The position numbers and the translations under genes are program-made. From NCBI RefSeq assembly GCF_022206305.1, contig NZ_JAKOIW010000004.1, forward strand, positions 210,188-274,187: a DNA stretch of 64,000 nt, read 5' to 3'. The DNA is from Gordonia sp. 'Campus'. GTDB lineage: Bacteria; Actinomycetota; Actinomycetes; Mycobacteriales; Mycobacteriaceae. The notes below the pieces were generated by a model. The model had not been told where the DNA came from, ran no database searches, and was given only the letters and a program-made list of their open reading frames with translations. Below are positions 8,649 to 20,270 of the stretch, piece after piece (positions within the stretch are counted from its first letter, which is position 1; the number at the start of each line of letters is the position of its first letter).

Positions 8649-9485
8649 CTAGCTACCTCCTGCTGCCCGTCGATGGCCACCCGCACGGCGTCGGCGCCGT
8701 GCGAAGTACCGACCGTCGACCTTGTCCAGAACGATCTGCTGCCGGAAGGCAGCGGTCAGGTTCTCACTGGTGAGTACCTCATCGAGCAGCCCCTGCGCCA
8801 CCACTCCGCCCTCGGACAGGATCAACGCGTGCGTGAAGCCCTCCGGGATCTCCTCGACATGGTGGGTGATCAGCACGATGGCCGGTGCGTCCGGGTCGGC
8901 CGCGAGACGCGCGAGGCGGTCGACGAGTTCTTCGCGTCCGCCCAGGTCGAGACCGGCGGCGGGCTCGTCCAGCAGGAGCAGTTCGGGATCGGTCATCAAC
9001 GCGCGGGCGATCACGACCCGCTTGCGCTCGCCTTCGGACAGCGTGCCGAAGCGACGGTCCGCGAGGTGTTCGGCACCCATCGATTCCAGCGACTCGACGG
9101 CCTGCGCACGGTCCATCGCGTCGTAGCTCTCCCGCCATCGACCGAGAACCGCGTGGCCCGCGGAGATCACGACATCGCTCACGATCTCCTCGGGCGGCAC
9201 CCGGTCGACCAGCGATGGGCTCGAGACGCCGATCCGGGTCGACAGTTCGCGGATCTCCACCCGCCCCAGCTTCTCGTTGAGCACAAAAGCGGTCCCCGAC
9301 GTCGGATGGATCTCCGCACCGGCCAGCCGGATCAGCGTCGTCTTGCCTGCGCCGTTGGGCCCGATGATCACCCAACGTTCGTCCAGTTCCACCTGCCACG
9401 ACAGCGGGCCGACGAGGGTCTCACCGCCGCGAACGACGGCGACGTCACGAAAATCGATCAGGAGGTCGGGATCGGAATCGGTCAC
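8649..9485 (-). CDS. ABC transporter-like ATP-binding protein, Rv3041c-like
   Basis: 278 residues from the GTG at 9485 (preceded by GGGGGA); a longer open frame to 10013 lies over the opposite-strand LLM gene and is rejected. Walker A is GPNGAGKTT (42-50), the signature is LSEGERKRV, Walker B is LLLLDEPAAGLD, followed by the H-loop VLITHHVEE. No membrane partner is encoded nearby, and Rv3041c is likewise alone. Single-domain soluble ATPases of this kind may pair with a distant permease or work outside transport. Directly abuts the NUDIX gene, so the two are co-transcribed. Confidence 0.82.
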   Translation of the reverse strand: MTDSDPDLLIDFRDVAVVRGGETLVGPLSWQVELDERWVIIGPNGAGKTTLIRLAGAEIHPTSGTAFVLNEKLGRVEIRELSTRIGVSSPSLVDRVPPEEIVSDVVISAGHAVLGRWRESYDAMDRAQAVESLESMGAEHLADRRFGTLSEGERKRVVIARALMTDPELLLLDEPAAGLDLGGREELVDRLARLAADPDAPAIVLITHHVEEIPEGFTHALILSEGGVVAQGLLDEVLTSENLTAAFRQQIVLDKVDGRYFARRRRRAGGHRRAAGGS

Positions 9486-9605
9486 TCCCCCATCCTGCAC
9501 CACGGCCCCCCGTTCGGACGTGTCGACTCTCGGCGTCGTCGAGGTCATCGGGAAACCGGCGCCGTACGGGAATAGGAACGGGCGTGTCCACGGTTGACTC
9601 GAGTC

Positions 9606-10607
9606 GTGACGCCTTCGAACCTCCCCCTGTCGATCCTCGATCTCGCGCAGATCGGTCGCGACGAGACGGCTGCGCAAAGCCTCTCCGCCAGTGTCGATCT
9701 CGCACAGCATGCGGAGAAGTGGGGCTACCGTCGGATCTGGTACGCCGAGCACCACAACATGTCCGCCATCGCCTCGTCGGCGCCCGCGGTGCTCATCGCA
9801 CACATCGCCGCGCACACCTCGACGATCCGGCTCGGCGCCGGCGGTGTGATGCTGCCCAACCACTCGCCGCTCACCATCGCCGAACAGTTCGGCACCCTCG
9901 CCGAGCTCCATCCCGGACGCATCGACCTGGGCCTCGGACGCGCCCCCGGCAGCGATCAGCAGACCTTCGCCGCACTGCGTCGGACACACTCCTCGGCCGA
10001 GCGGTTCCCGCACGATGTCCTGGAGCTACAGGCCTTCCTCGGCGACGAATCCCGCATCGAGGGTGTTCGCGCCACCCCGGGCGCCGGGACGCACGTCCCG
10101 CTCTACATCCTGGGGTCGTCGTTGTTCGGCGCGCAGCTGGCCGCGGCCCTCGGGCTGCCGTACGCCTTCGCCTCCCACTTCGCGCCGCAGGCACTGACCG
10201 AGGCGGTCGCGTTGTACCGCCGCGAGTTCCGGCCGTCGGAGGCGCTCGCCGAGCCCTATGTGATCGCCGGTGTCGGTGCGATCGCCGACGACGACGCGGA
10301 CCGTGCCCGAGAACAACTGCAGATCGCGAAACGACAGCGGGTGTCCCTGCTCTTCGGACGGGGCCGCACGTTCACCGACGAGGAGGCCGACGCCATCCTG
10401 TCGATGCCGCAGGGCCGCCAGATCGACGAGATGACCACGTATTCGGGAGTCGGCACGCCCGCGGAGGTCCGCGACTACCTCACCTGGTTCGCCGGCCACG
10501 CCGACGCCGACGAGCTGATCGTCGCGTCGATGGCCCCCGACCGTGAGGTCTGGCTGGGCACGTTCGGCCATCTGGCCCCGGCGAATTCGCCGGTCGCCGC
10601 GCGGTAG
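9606..10607 (+). CDS. LLM-class flavin-dependent oxidoreductase (MsnO8-like)
   Basis: About 333 residues of luciferase-like TIM-barrel fold. The opening [16 protein letters not shown], the segment [19 protein letters not shown] (about residues 45-63), [19 protein letters not shown] (about 80-98) and [14 protein letters not shown] are the usual blocks of the MsnO8 branch, which uses FMNH2 and oxygen. The start is uncertain: the GTG at 9606 gives the usual N-terminus; a TTG at 9594 would add four residues. Divergent from the ABC ATPase gene. No F420 signature was recognised. Confidence 0.8.
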   Translation: MTPSNLPLSILDLAQIGRDETAAQSLSASVDLAQHAEKWGYRRIWYAEHHNMSAIASSAPAVLIAHIAAHTSTIRLGAGGVMLPNHSPLTIAEQFGTLAELHPGRIDLGLGRAPGSDQQTFAALRRTHSSAERFPHDVLELQAFLGDESRIEGVRATPGAGTHVPLYILGSSLFGAQLAAALGLPYAFASHFAPQALTEAVALYRREFRPSEALAEPYVIAGVGAIADDDADRAREQLQIAKRQRVSLLFGRGRTFTDEEADAILSMPQGRQIDEMTTYSGVGTPAEVRDYLTWFAGHADADELIVASMAPDREVWLGTFGHLAPANSPVAAR

Positions 10608-10682
10608 CGCGCCCGGAGACGTCGCTGCGCGGTGGCGCGCCCAGAGACGCCGCCCCGGGGTGGCGCGCTCGGGGCTCGATGA
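10599..10682. repeat. Three imperfect 28-bp tandem repeats
   Basis: Three copies with 28-bp period start at 10599, 10627 and 10655; the core is GCGCGGT(A/G)GCGCGCCC(G/A)GAGACG and the third copy is more diverged. The first copy covers the stop codon of the LLM gene and the array fills the gap to the convergent cupin gene. Confidence 0.7.
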
Positions 10683-10687
10683 CGCTC

Positions 10688-11137
10688 TCAGGCGAGCCGG
10701 AAGTCCTCGAAGTCGAACCCGGGGACCACGATGCAGCTGACGAGCGACGGCTCGTCGCCGACGGCGCGGGCGCGTTGCCACACCCCCGGCGGCACCAGAG
10801 CCTGCGGTTGCTGTCCGGCCTCGATGCCGGGTCCCACGACGACCGACGTCACGTCACCCGGCGTCTCGGTGGCCCCGCCGAGGTCGAGGTGTACCGGGGC
10901 GCCGCGATGGTGCAGCCACAGTTCGCCACCCCGGACGGTGTGCCACGCCGACGTCTCACCCGGTAGCAGGACGAAGTAGATGGCGGTGCCGGCCGCACGG
11001 TCGCCCGCGTAGTCGCCCGGCAGCGCGTCGCGCGGTACGACGACGTCGCTGCGCCATGTCTCCCGGAACCAGCCGCCCTCGGGATGCGGTTGCAGATCGA
11101 GCGCTGTCACCCAGTCCGGCGGTTCGGCGGTGCTCAT
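10688..11137 (-). CDS. Cupin DUF985 family protein
   Basis: 149 residues of the DUF985/cupin_5 family. Visible blocks are LQPHPEGGWFRETWRS (about 15-30), FVLLPGETSAWHTVRGGELWLH (about 54-75, with the cupin His and Glu), and a C-terminal VSCIVVPGFDFEDFRL. Members are sugar-epimerase-like cupins with no agreed function. Ribosome site CAGGAGAA precedes the ATG, which overlaps the stop of the PTH2 gene by 4 bp, so the pair is coupled. Confidence 0.8.
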   Translation of the reverse strand: MSTAEPPDWVTALDLQPHPEGGWFRETWRSDVVVPRDALPGDYAGDRAAGTAIYFVLLPGETSAWHTVRGGELWLHHRGAPVHLDLGGATETPGDVTSVVVGPGIEAGQQPQALVPPGVWQRARAVGDEPSLVSCIVVPGFDFEDFRLA

Positions 11138-11880
11138 GTGTTCTCCTGTTCGCGGATGACTTCGGCGATGACCGTCACCGACCCCGGCGCGATCTCGGTG
11201 AACCCCGCATCGCGCACGGCGACCGCGGTTCCGGCGGAGTCCGCCGCGAGAAGCTCATGCCAGCGTTCGGGTGTCGACTCGCGAACGGCGAGTGGACAAT
11301 CGGACAGGCGCCAGCGGACCGCTTCGTCGGGTGTCAGCAGCTTCGTGGCGAGCATCGCCGCATGGCCCACCTGCGCGGCGAGTTTCCCGACGGTCATCTC
11401 CAGCGCTGCGTTGGTCCACAGCACCACGCCGCCGGCGGGCCGGTCGGTGGGTACCTGTCCCTCCACCTCGGTCCCGCCGATCTGCAGACGCGCGATCCGC
11501 CGGTCGAGGTCGCCGACACGTCCGGGTACGAAGGCCCTCGCCGAGGCGTCCCCCTCGGTGGCCGTCACACCCCACACCTCCTGCGCCGCAACCCAGTGCG
11601 CACCCCTCGCCCGCCTCGCGATCTTGCGGATGCGAGCGTCGCACCAGTCGTCCATCGGCTCGGCCCAGGGGCCGTCACCGGCACTGCGTTCGTCGAGGCA
11701 CAGGAGCGCCACCGCACGAGCGGCAGCGGTCAGCAGGTCGGTGCGGTCGGGCGGTTCGCTCTTCTCGATGCGCAGCACCATGGCCATCGCCAGGACGTCG
11801 GCAGGGTCTGCGGGATCGTCACCGCCACCGACGTAGCGGACGAGCCGGCGGTGGTCGGCCTTGATCGCCTCGACGTCCAT
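11134..11880 (-). CDS. PTH2-family peptidyl-tRNA hydrolase-like protein
   Basis: 248 residues. The C-terminal half has the PTH2 pattern MTVGKLAAQVGHAAMLATKL (about residues 158-177), where the Lys/Gln/His arrangement corresponds to the archaeal-type hydrolase core, and ends in PGSVTVIAEVIRE. The N-terminal 130 residues are an actinobacterial extension with no recognised domain. The reaction of the family is release of peptides from peptidyl-tRNA; many actinobacteria keep such genes besides the essential pth, so a side role is possible. Coupled to the downstream cupin gene; SerB lies upstream with a 15-bp gap. Confidence 0.75.
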   Translation of the reverse strand: MDVEAIKADHRRLVRYVGGGDDPADPADVLAMAMVLRIEKSEPPDRTDLLTAAARAVALLCLDERSAGDGPWAEPMDDWCDARIRKIARRARGAHWVAAQEVWGVTATEGDASARAFVPGRVGDLDRRIARLQIGGTEVEGQVPTDRPAGGVVLWTNAALEMTVGKLAAQVGHAAMLATKLLTPDEAVRWRLSDCPLAVRESTPERWHELLAADSAGTAVAVRDAGFTEIAPGSVTVIAEVIREQENT

Positions 11881-11895
11881 ACGGGGCGGCAGCCC

Positions 11896-14926
<3,031 letters not shown>

Positions 14927-15217
14927 AGATCCTCCTCTTGCCCGAACTCGACGCCGAACCCCTTCGGCTGCCGGTCGGCACATGAACAAACCGAGCGCTG
15001 GTTACTGATCCTAAACCCTCACCGGCGCCCGGGCCGACCGGGTCCTACGATCTGTCGTATTCGATTCCGGATCGGACGTATCGACAGTGCTCACCGCCTG
15101 TTTCTCGACGACTCGCCCGGCTCTGCGAACGTACATCGGGGACCCCGTGTCGAGGGTCCCCTGTGTACGGGTCCGAGCCTACGCCGGACGCCGGCGAGCC
15201 GGTGCTAGGTTGGGCGG

Positions 15218-16285
15218 GTGCAGCGCAGGGTGACGGGGGTCGTGAACGTGGTGGCCAGAGATGTCGACTCGCTTTCCGGCGGCTCTACCGTCTCGTTCCT
15301 GCGTCGTCTCGGCTGGTCCGCGGCGATCGGGCTGACCGTCGTCGCCGCGGCGGCCTGCTCGGGCGAGAAACCGCTGACGACGCCCGACGGCTCCCCCATC
15401 TCGACCACCGTGACGCGCATCGCCGAGGTCAACATCGTCTCCGCGGACCGCGACTACGCAAAGACCTGCCTCGCTCCGACGGCACCGGATCCCGGGGTGC
15501 AGGACGTGACCCGGGTCGTCGTGACCGATCCCGCGCTCCTCGACGCCGTGTGTGCCCTCGGCCTCGGTGCCAAGGTGAGCGCCGTGACCGCCGAGCCGGG
15601 GTCGGTGCCCGCATACCTGGGGCCGCAACTGACCTCGGTCCCCGCGATCGGGTCTGCGCCCGACTCCGCGGCCGTCACCGCAGCCGACGCGGACCTCGTT
15701 CTGACCACCCCGGACACCGCGGGCTCGGCGCGCGCCTTCGACGGCGTGCGGTCGGTGACCGTTCCGATCGGCCCAGATGGACGAGCAACGGACTGGAAGG
15801 AACAGTTCCAGTCCGTGGCCGACGCCCTGGGGCGCAGCGAGGCCGGCGCGAGTCGTCTCGCCGAATACACGACAGAGGCCCGCAAGACCGGCCGACGAAT
15901 GGACGCCTCGCACACCCAGGTGTCGCTGGTCCGGTTCGGAGACGGCTCGGAGACCATCGCCGGGATGAACACCTTCGCCGGCCAGGTCCTCGGCGACATC
16001 GGCGTCCAACGCCCCGGCCCGCAGCGCGTCCCCGACTCCTTCGCCGTCACCGACGAGAACTTCCGGGACGCCGACGCCGACCTCATCTACGTCAGCTTCG
16101 ACGGAGACGCAGGCCGCGCCCATGGCGAGGACGTGCTGTTGAGCGACGAATGGCTCAGCCTCGGGGCGCCGGTCTGGAAACGGGTCCTCGCCGTCGACGA
16201 CGAGGTCTGGTATCAGACCTCGGGTCTCGCCGCCGCGTGGCTGGTCCTCAACGACGTGAAGGGTTCGCTCGACGGGAATTCCTGA
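15218..16285 (+). CDS. fecB: ABC-type iron/siderophore-binding lipoprotein (FecB-like)
   Basis: 355 residues. An N-terminal signal sequence ends in lipobox VAAAAC (Cys about residue 47). The mature part is a class III periplasmic-binding (Fe-siderophore) fold, with LLDAVCALGLGAKVSAVTAE early and DADLIYVSFDG near the end. The start GTG at 15218 is supported by TAGGTT (15206-15211) 6 nt upstream, a leaderless arrangement, although several in-frame GTGs follow before the hydrophobic core. Rv3044 (fecB) sits at the same place; it binds siderophore and heme in mycobacteria. No permease genes are adjacent. Confidence 0.82.
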   Translation: MQRRVTGVVNVVARDVDSLSGGSTVSFLRRLGWSAAIGLTVVAAAACSGEKPLTTPDGSPISTTVTRIAEVNIVSADRDYAKTCLAPTAPDPGVQDVTRVVVTDPALLDAVCALGLGAKVSAVTAEPGSVPAYLGPQLTSVPAIGSAPDSAAVTAADADLVLTTPDTAGSARAFDGVRSVTVPIGPDGRATDWKEQFQSVADALGRSEAGASRLAEYTTEARKTGRRMDASHTQVSLVRFGDGSETIAGMNTFAGQVLGDIGVQRPGPQRVPDSFAVTDENFRDADADLIYVSFDGDAGRAHGEDVLLSDEWLSLGAPVWKRVLAVDDEVWYQTSGLAAAWLVLNDVKGSLDGNS

Positions 16286-16295
16286 GCCCGCGAGT

Positions 16296-16362
16296 TGTCG
16301 CACTTCGGGACGAGCAGATGTCGCACTTCGTGACGGGGATCGCCACGAAGTGCGACATCTGC
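16296..16362. repeat. Perfect 19-bp hairpin plus extra direct copy of its core
   Basis: Arms 16314-16332 and 16344-16362 are exact 19-nt inverted repeats with an 11-nt loop. Upstream, starting near 16296, the core TGTCGCACTTCG is present a third time in direct orientation. It lies between two co-directional genes, fecB and canA, and may terminate the fecB transcript. No U-tract follows. Confidence 0.65.
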
Positions 16363-16438
16363 GGAGTCACCTCTGACAGTTCGGATCACCCCCGTCCAAA
16401 CCCTCGCCGGGCCGGTGGGAACCCATCAGGATCAGCGC

Positions 16439-16927
16439 ATGAGTGTCACCGACGAATACCTCGCCAACAACGCCGAATACGCCAAGACCTTCACCGGACC
16501 GCTACCTCTTCCGCCGGCCAAACATGTGGCGGTGGTGGCCTGCATGGACGCCCGCCTCGATGTTTACCGCATCCTGGGGCTGAACGAGGGCGAGGCCCAT
16601 GTCATCCGGAACGCCGGAGGCGTGGTGACCGACGATGAGATCCGGTCGCTGGCGATCAGTCAACGACTGCTCGGCACCACCGAGATCATCCTGATCCATC
16701 ACACCGACTGCGGCATGCTGACCTTCACCGACGACGACTTCAAACGGCAGATCCAGGACGAGGTCGGGCAGAAGCCGGCGTGGTCGGCCGAGGCGTTCGA
16801 CGACCTCGACGACGACATCCGCCAGTCGCTGACCCGGATCCGGAACAGCCCGTTCGTCACCAAGACCACCTCGCTGCGCGGGTTCGTCTTCGACGTCGCG
16901 ACGGGACTCCTGCGCGAGGTGTCCTGA
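16439..16927 (+). CDS. canA: Beta-class carbonic anhydrase (Rv1284/CanA type)
   Basis: 162 residues, almost the length of Rv1284 (163). Zinc ligands are Cys35, His88 and Cys91 and the catalytic dyad Asp37-Arg39 (VACMDARLD and HHTDCGM). The start ATG at 16439 gives the usual N-terminus; an in-frame upstream ATG at 16415 adds eight unlikely residues. It interconverts CO2 and bicarbonate in the cytoplasm. In M. tuberculosis this gene lies elsewhere, so its place downstream of fecB is specific to this lineage. Confidence 0.93.
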   Translation: MSVTDEYLANNAEYAKTFTGPLPLPPAKHVAVVACMDARLDVYRILGLNEGEAHVIRNAGGVVTDDEIRSLAISQRLLGTTEIILIHHTDCGMLTFTDDDFKRQIQDEVGQKPAWSAEAFDDLDDDIRQSLTRIRNSPFVTKTTSLRGFVFDVATGLLREVS

Positions 16928-16936
16928 CCCGAGTAC

Positions 16937-17119
16937 CTAGTCGTCCGCCGAGCCGCCGCCCTCGGAGCGCTGAACCGCTTCGGGGGCGTTCTCGCGGGTG
17001 GCCATGCCGCCGTCGCGACCGTGATCCTTCGGTCCGGGCGGGTCCTTCTGTACTTCTTCCTTCTGTACTTCTTCCGTCTGGGCCTCTGCTGAAGCCTTGT
17101 CCTTGCCGGACTGTGCCAT
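16937..17119 (-). CDS. Small charged protein with tandem QKEEV repeat, unknown function
   Basis: 60 residues from the ATG at 17119, supported by GAGGAGG just upstream. The protein is entirely hydrophilic, rich in Glu, Lys, Gly and Asp, with no Cys and no membrane segment, and is predicted to be disordered. Two perfect 15-bp units (17044-17058 and 17059-17073) encode the repeated QKEEV. I do not recognise the family. It is transcribed toward canA and divergent from the helicase gene. Confidence 0.55.
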   Translation of the reverse strand: MAQSGKDKASAEAQTEEVQKEEVQKDPPGPKDHGRDGGMATRENAPEAVQRSEGGGSADD

Positions 17120-17270
17120 CTCTGCCTCCTCGCTCGGGCGGCGTGCCCTCTTGTGAGACCTTCGGCGATACCCGGGCCGCCGCTCGCGCAAACGCGCGAG
17201 GAGCAGCGCACAGCCGATCGCGGGCACGGTTCGTGTCGGACGTCGCCGCTAGACTGGCCTGCGATTCTCG

Positions 17271-20270
17271 ATGCCTACACACGCGCCACGAAGCGGGCAG
17301 ACCTCACCGGACACGGCCCCCACGACTCGCACCACCGCACCCCTGCATGCCTTGTGGCGGCCGGGGATCGGGATGGCGGTCTGGGTCGACGGCGAGGTGT
17401 CCGACCTCCCGCAACCGCTGCGCGACGTCCTGTCCGGCCGGCGGTTCCGCAGCGAGATCCCCGTCGTCGACGCCGACGGCCGCCGACGATTCGTCCGGGC
17501 CGCGACGCTGGGCGTGACGTCGGCGGTCACGCTTCTCGACGCCTCGCGATCGGTTCCGGTGACCGGCGACGTGCGGTGGTACCGATACCTCCTCGATGGT
17601 GCGCGTGCGTTCATCGGCGCCGGCGCGGTGGTGCCGACGGTGGTGCAGGTCGCGGGCGAGTGGCTGATGCGGTGGTCGGCCATCCCGACCCCGACATGGC
17701 GCAGTTGGCACGCCGTCGTGGTGGGTGGTTCCCCGGACGCGTTGTCGGACAACGGATCGGTCGCCGCGCTGGACGACTTTCTCGCCGAGGCGATCGACCA
17801 CGAGTGTCGGTCGACGATCGCTCGTTCGGCTGCCCGACTCGGGAATCCGGGCCCGGCGTCGCCCATCGTCCGTGCTCTCCTCCCCGACGCCGACTCGCGC
17901 CCGCCCAGTTCCCCCGAACGGCTCGCCGCCGCGTCCGGGAGTTGGTCGCGGTGGGGGGCGGGAGCGCCGCGCGACGATCGCTCGCTCATCCTGCGCCTGC
18001 ACGAACCGGAGTACGACGACCCCGTGGACAGCCGGTGGGACGACCCATGGGACGACGACACGTTCGCGCCGCCCACCCGACACGAGGTCGCCGAATCGTC
18101 GCGGTGGCGTCTCCAGGTCTGTCGGCTGAGCGTCGACGGTCAGGTCGAACCCGTCGCCCCACATCGACTCGACGCGCACGAACTCGACGAGCTGACGACC
18201 GAACTGGCCACGGCTGTCCGTGAGTTCCCCGATCTCGCCCGCGCCGACCCGGATCGCACCTCGTTGGACTTCCTCCTCCCCACCGAGGTGGCCGAGGCGC
18301 TGTTCGCCACCGGTGCGGCCGCACTCGGCGCCGCCGGTATCCCCGTCCTGCTCCCCCGCACGATCGCCGAGGTCCGTCCCAGCCTCACCCTGCGCGCCCT
18401 CGCCCCACCAGGCGGCGGCGCCCCGGCGGCGATGGTCGGACTCCGCGAGATCCGCGAGTTCGAGTGGCGTCTCGCGCTGGGCGACTCGCCGGACGCGCTC
18501 ACGCTCACCGACGCCGACCTCGACGAATTGTCCGGCCTGAAGGGCGATCTCGTCCGCGTCCGCGGCGTGTGGGTACGCGCCGAGGGTGCCGCGCTCACCC
18601 GCGCCGCCACCTTCGTCACGGCTCAGCGCGCGCTGGCGGCCACCGAACCCCCGAGCGACTTCGGCGAACTGTTCAACCTGGTCACCGGCGGCTCCGACCA
18701 GCTACCCGCTCCGGTCACCCGCGTCGAAGGGCTCTCCTGGCTCGACGACGTCGCCGAGACCGGCGCCCTCCGTCCCGACTCTGTCACTCCCCCTGAGCAG
18801 TTGGTCGCGACTCTGCGGCCCTACCAGCAGCGTGGCCTCGACTGGCTCGCACATCTGTCCACCCTCGGCGTCGGGGGCGTTCTGGCCGACGACATGGGGC
18901 TCGGGAAGACGCTGCAGGTCATCGCCCTCGAGTGCCATGAACGCCGTTCTGCCGCAACCGATACCGACACGCCCGTCGCACCCACGCTCGTCGTCTGCCC
19001 GATGTCTCTGGTGGGCAACTGGGCGCGGGAGCTCGCCCGATTCGCGCCGACCCTCCGTGTCGCCATCCATCACGGGCCTTCCCGCGCGTCGGGTGCCACC
19101 TTCGACGGGCTCCGTGATTCCGTCGACGTCCTCGTCACCACGTTCGCGATCGCCGGCCGCGATCACGAACTGCTGTCGACCAAGCCCTGGCACCGGATCG
19201 TCGTCGACGAGGCACAGCATCTCAAGAACGTGAACACGATCGCCGCGAAGGCCGTTCGGACGATCCCGGCCGCTCACCGGCTCGCCCTCACCGGCACGCC
19301 GGTGGAGAACCGGCTCGAGGACCTGCGCGCCGTCATCGACCTGGTCAACCCGGGCCTGCTCGGCTCGCCGTCGGTCTTCCGGGTCAGGTACGCCGAGCCC
19401 ATCGAGCGGGACCGCGACCCGGCCGCGCTCCGCCGACTCTCCGCGATCACCCGGCCGTTCATCCTGCGACGTGAGAAGACCGATCCCGCCATCGCCGCGG
19501 ACCTGCCGGAGAAGGCGGACTTCTCGGTGCGTGCCAACCTGACCGTCGAACAGGCTGCGCTGTATCGCGCGGTCATCGACGAGCTCATGGCGGCGTTGCG
19601 AGACAAACAGCAACGCACCCTGCGTCGCCGCAATGTGCTCGCCGCACTGACCCGCCTCAAGCAGGTGTGCAACCATCCCGCGCACTATCTCGCCGACGGT
19701 ACCGACCTCGTTCGCGACGGCGAACATCGTTCCGGCAAGGTCGAATTGCTGGCCGACATCGTCTCCACCGTCGCCGACGAAGGAGATCGCGCGCTGGTCT
19801 TCACCCAGTTCGCCGCCTTCGGCGAGATGCTGTCGTCGTGGCTCGGCGAACAGTTCGGCACCGAGATCCCACTGCTCCACGGCGGTCTCGGTCGTACCGA
19901 ACGCGACCGCCTCGTCGCCGACTTCCAGTCCGACGACGGCCCGCCGGTCCTGCTGGCGACGTTGAAAGCCGGTGGTACCGGCCTCAATCTGACGGCCGCC
20001 AACAACGTCATCCACGTCGATCGCTGGTGGAATCCCGCGGTGGAGGATCAGGCCACCGATCGCGCGTACCGCATCGGGCAGGATCAGAAGGTGTCGGTGC
20101 ACCGTTTCGTGTGTGTCGGCACCATCGAGGAGCGCATCGACGACATGATCGCCAAGAAGCGCGAACTGTCCCGGCTGACGGTCGCGGCCGGCGAGAACTG
20201 GGTGTCCGACCTTGCCGACGATGAGCTGTTCGAGCTGTTCCGGCTACGCGACGAGGCGGTGAGCGAATGA
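17271..20270 (+). CDS. helZ: SNF2-family DNA helicase/ATPase, HelZ-like
   Basis: 999 residues. The N-terminal 500 residues hold the bacterial SNF2-associated region. The motor has Walker A DDMGLGKTLQ (540-549), motif II DEAQ (646-649), LTGTPVENRLEDLR, and in the second lobe ALVFTQFAAFGEML and GGTGLNLTAANNVIHVDRWWNP with the motif VI DRAYRIGQ (about 937-944). It is the Rv2101 (HelZ) type, thought to move along double-stranded DNA in repair or replication. Its stop overlaps the SWIM gene start (ATGA, 20267-20270), a pairing found widely. TAGACT at 17250-17255 may be the -10. Confidence 0.9.
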   Translation: MPTHAPRSGQTSPDTAPTTRTTAPLHALWRPGIGMAVWVDGEVSDLPQPLRDVLSGRRFRSEIPVVDADGRRRFVRAATLGVTSAVTLLDASRSVPVTGDVRWYRYLLDGARAFIGAGAVVPTVVQVAGEWLMRWSAIPTPTWRSWHAVVVGGSPDALSDNGSVAALDDFLAEAIDHECRSTIARSAARLGNPGPASPIVRALLPDADSRPPSSPERLAAASGSWSRWGAGAPRDDRSLILRLHEPEYDDPVDSRWDDPWDDDTFAPPTRHEVAESSRWRLQVCRLSVDGQVEPVAPHRLDAHELDELTTELATAVREFPDLARADPDRTSLDFLLPTEVAEALFATGAAALGAAGIPVLLPRTIAEVRPSLTLRALAPPGGGAPAAMVGLREIREFEWRLALGDSPDALTLTDADLDELSGLKGDLVRVRGVWVRAEGAALTRAATFVTAQRALAATEPPSDFGELFNLVTGGSDQLPAPVTRVEGLSWLDDVAETGALRPDSVTPPEQLVATLRPYQQRGLDWLAHLSTLGVGGVLADDMGLGKTLQVIALECHERRSAATDTDTPVAPTLVVCPMSLVGNWARELARFAPTLRVAIHHGPSRASGATFDGLRDSVDVLVTTFAIAGRDHELLSTKPWHRIVVDEAQHLKNVNTIAAKAVRTIPAAHRLALTGTPVENRLEDLRAVIDLVNPGLLGSPSVFRVRYAEPIERDRDPAALRRLSAITRPFILRREKTDPAIAADLPEKADFSVRANLTVEQAALYRAVIDELMAALRDKQQRTLRRRNVLAALTRLKQVCNHPAHYLADGTDLVRDGEHRSGKVELLADIVSTVADEGDRALVFTQFAAFGEMLSSWLGEQFGTEIPLLHGGLGRTERDRLVADFQSDDGPPVLLATLKAGGTGLNLTAANNVIHVDRWWNPAVEDQATDRAYRIGQDQKVSVHRFVCVGTIEERIDDMIAKKRELSRLTVAAGENWVSDLADDELFELFRLRDEAVSE

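Noticed and set aside
10599-10682. CRISPR array
   Set aside because: Repeats are directly tandem with no spacers, only three copies, and no cas genes are near; same for 59068-59136.
16415-16438. Earlier start of canA
   Set aside because: ATG 16439 gives the family N-terminus; the extra eight residues have no support.
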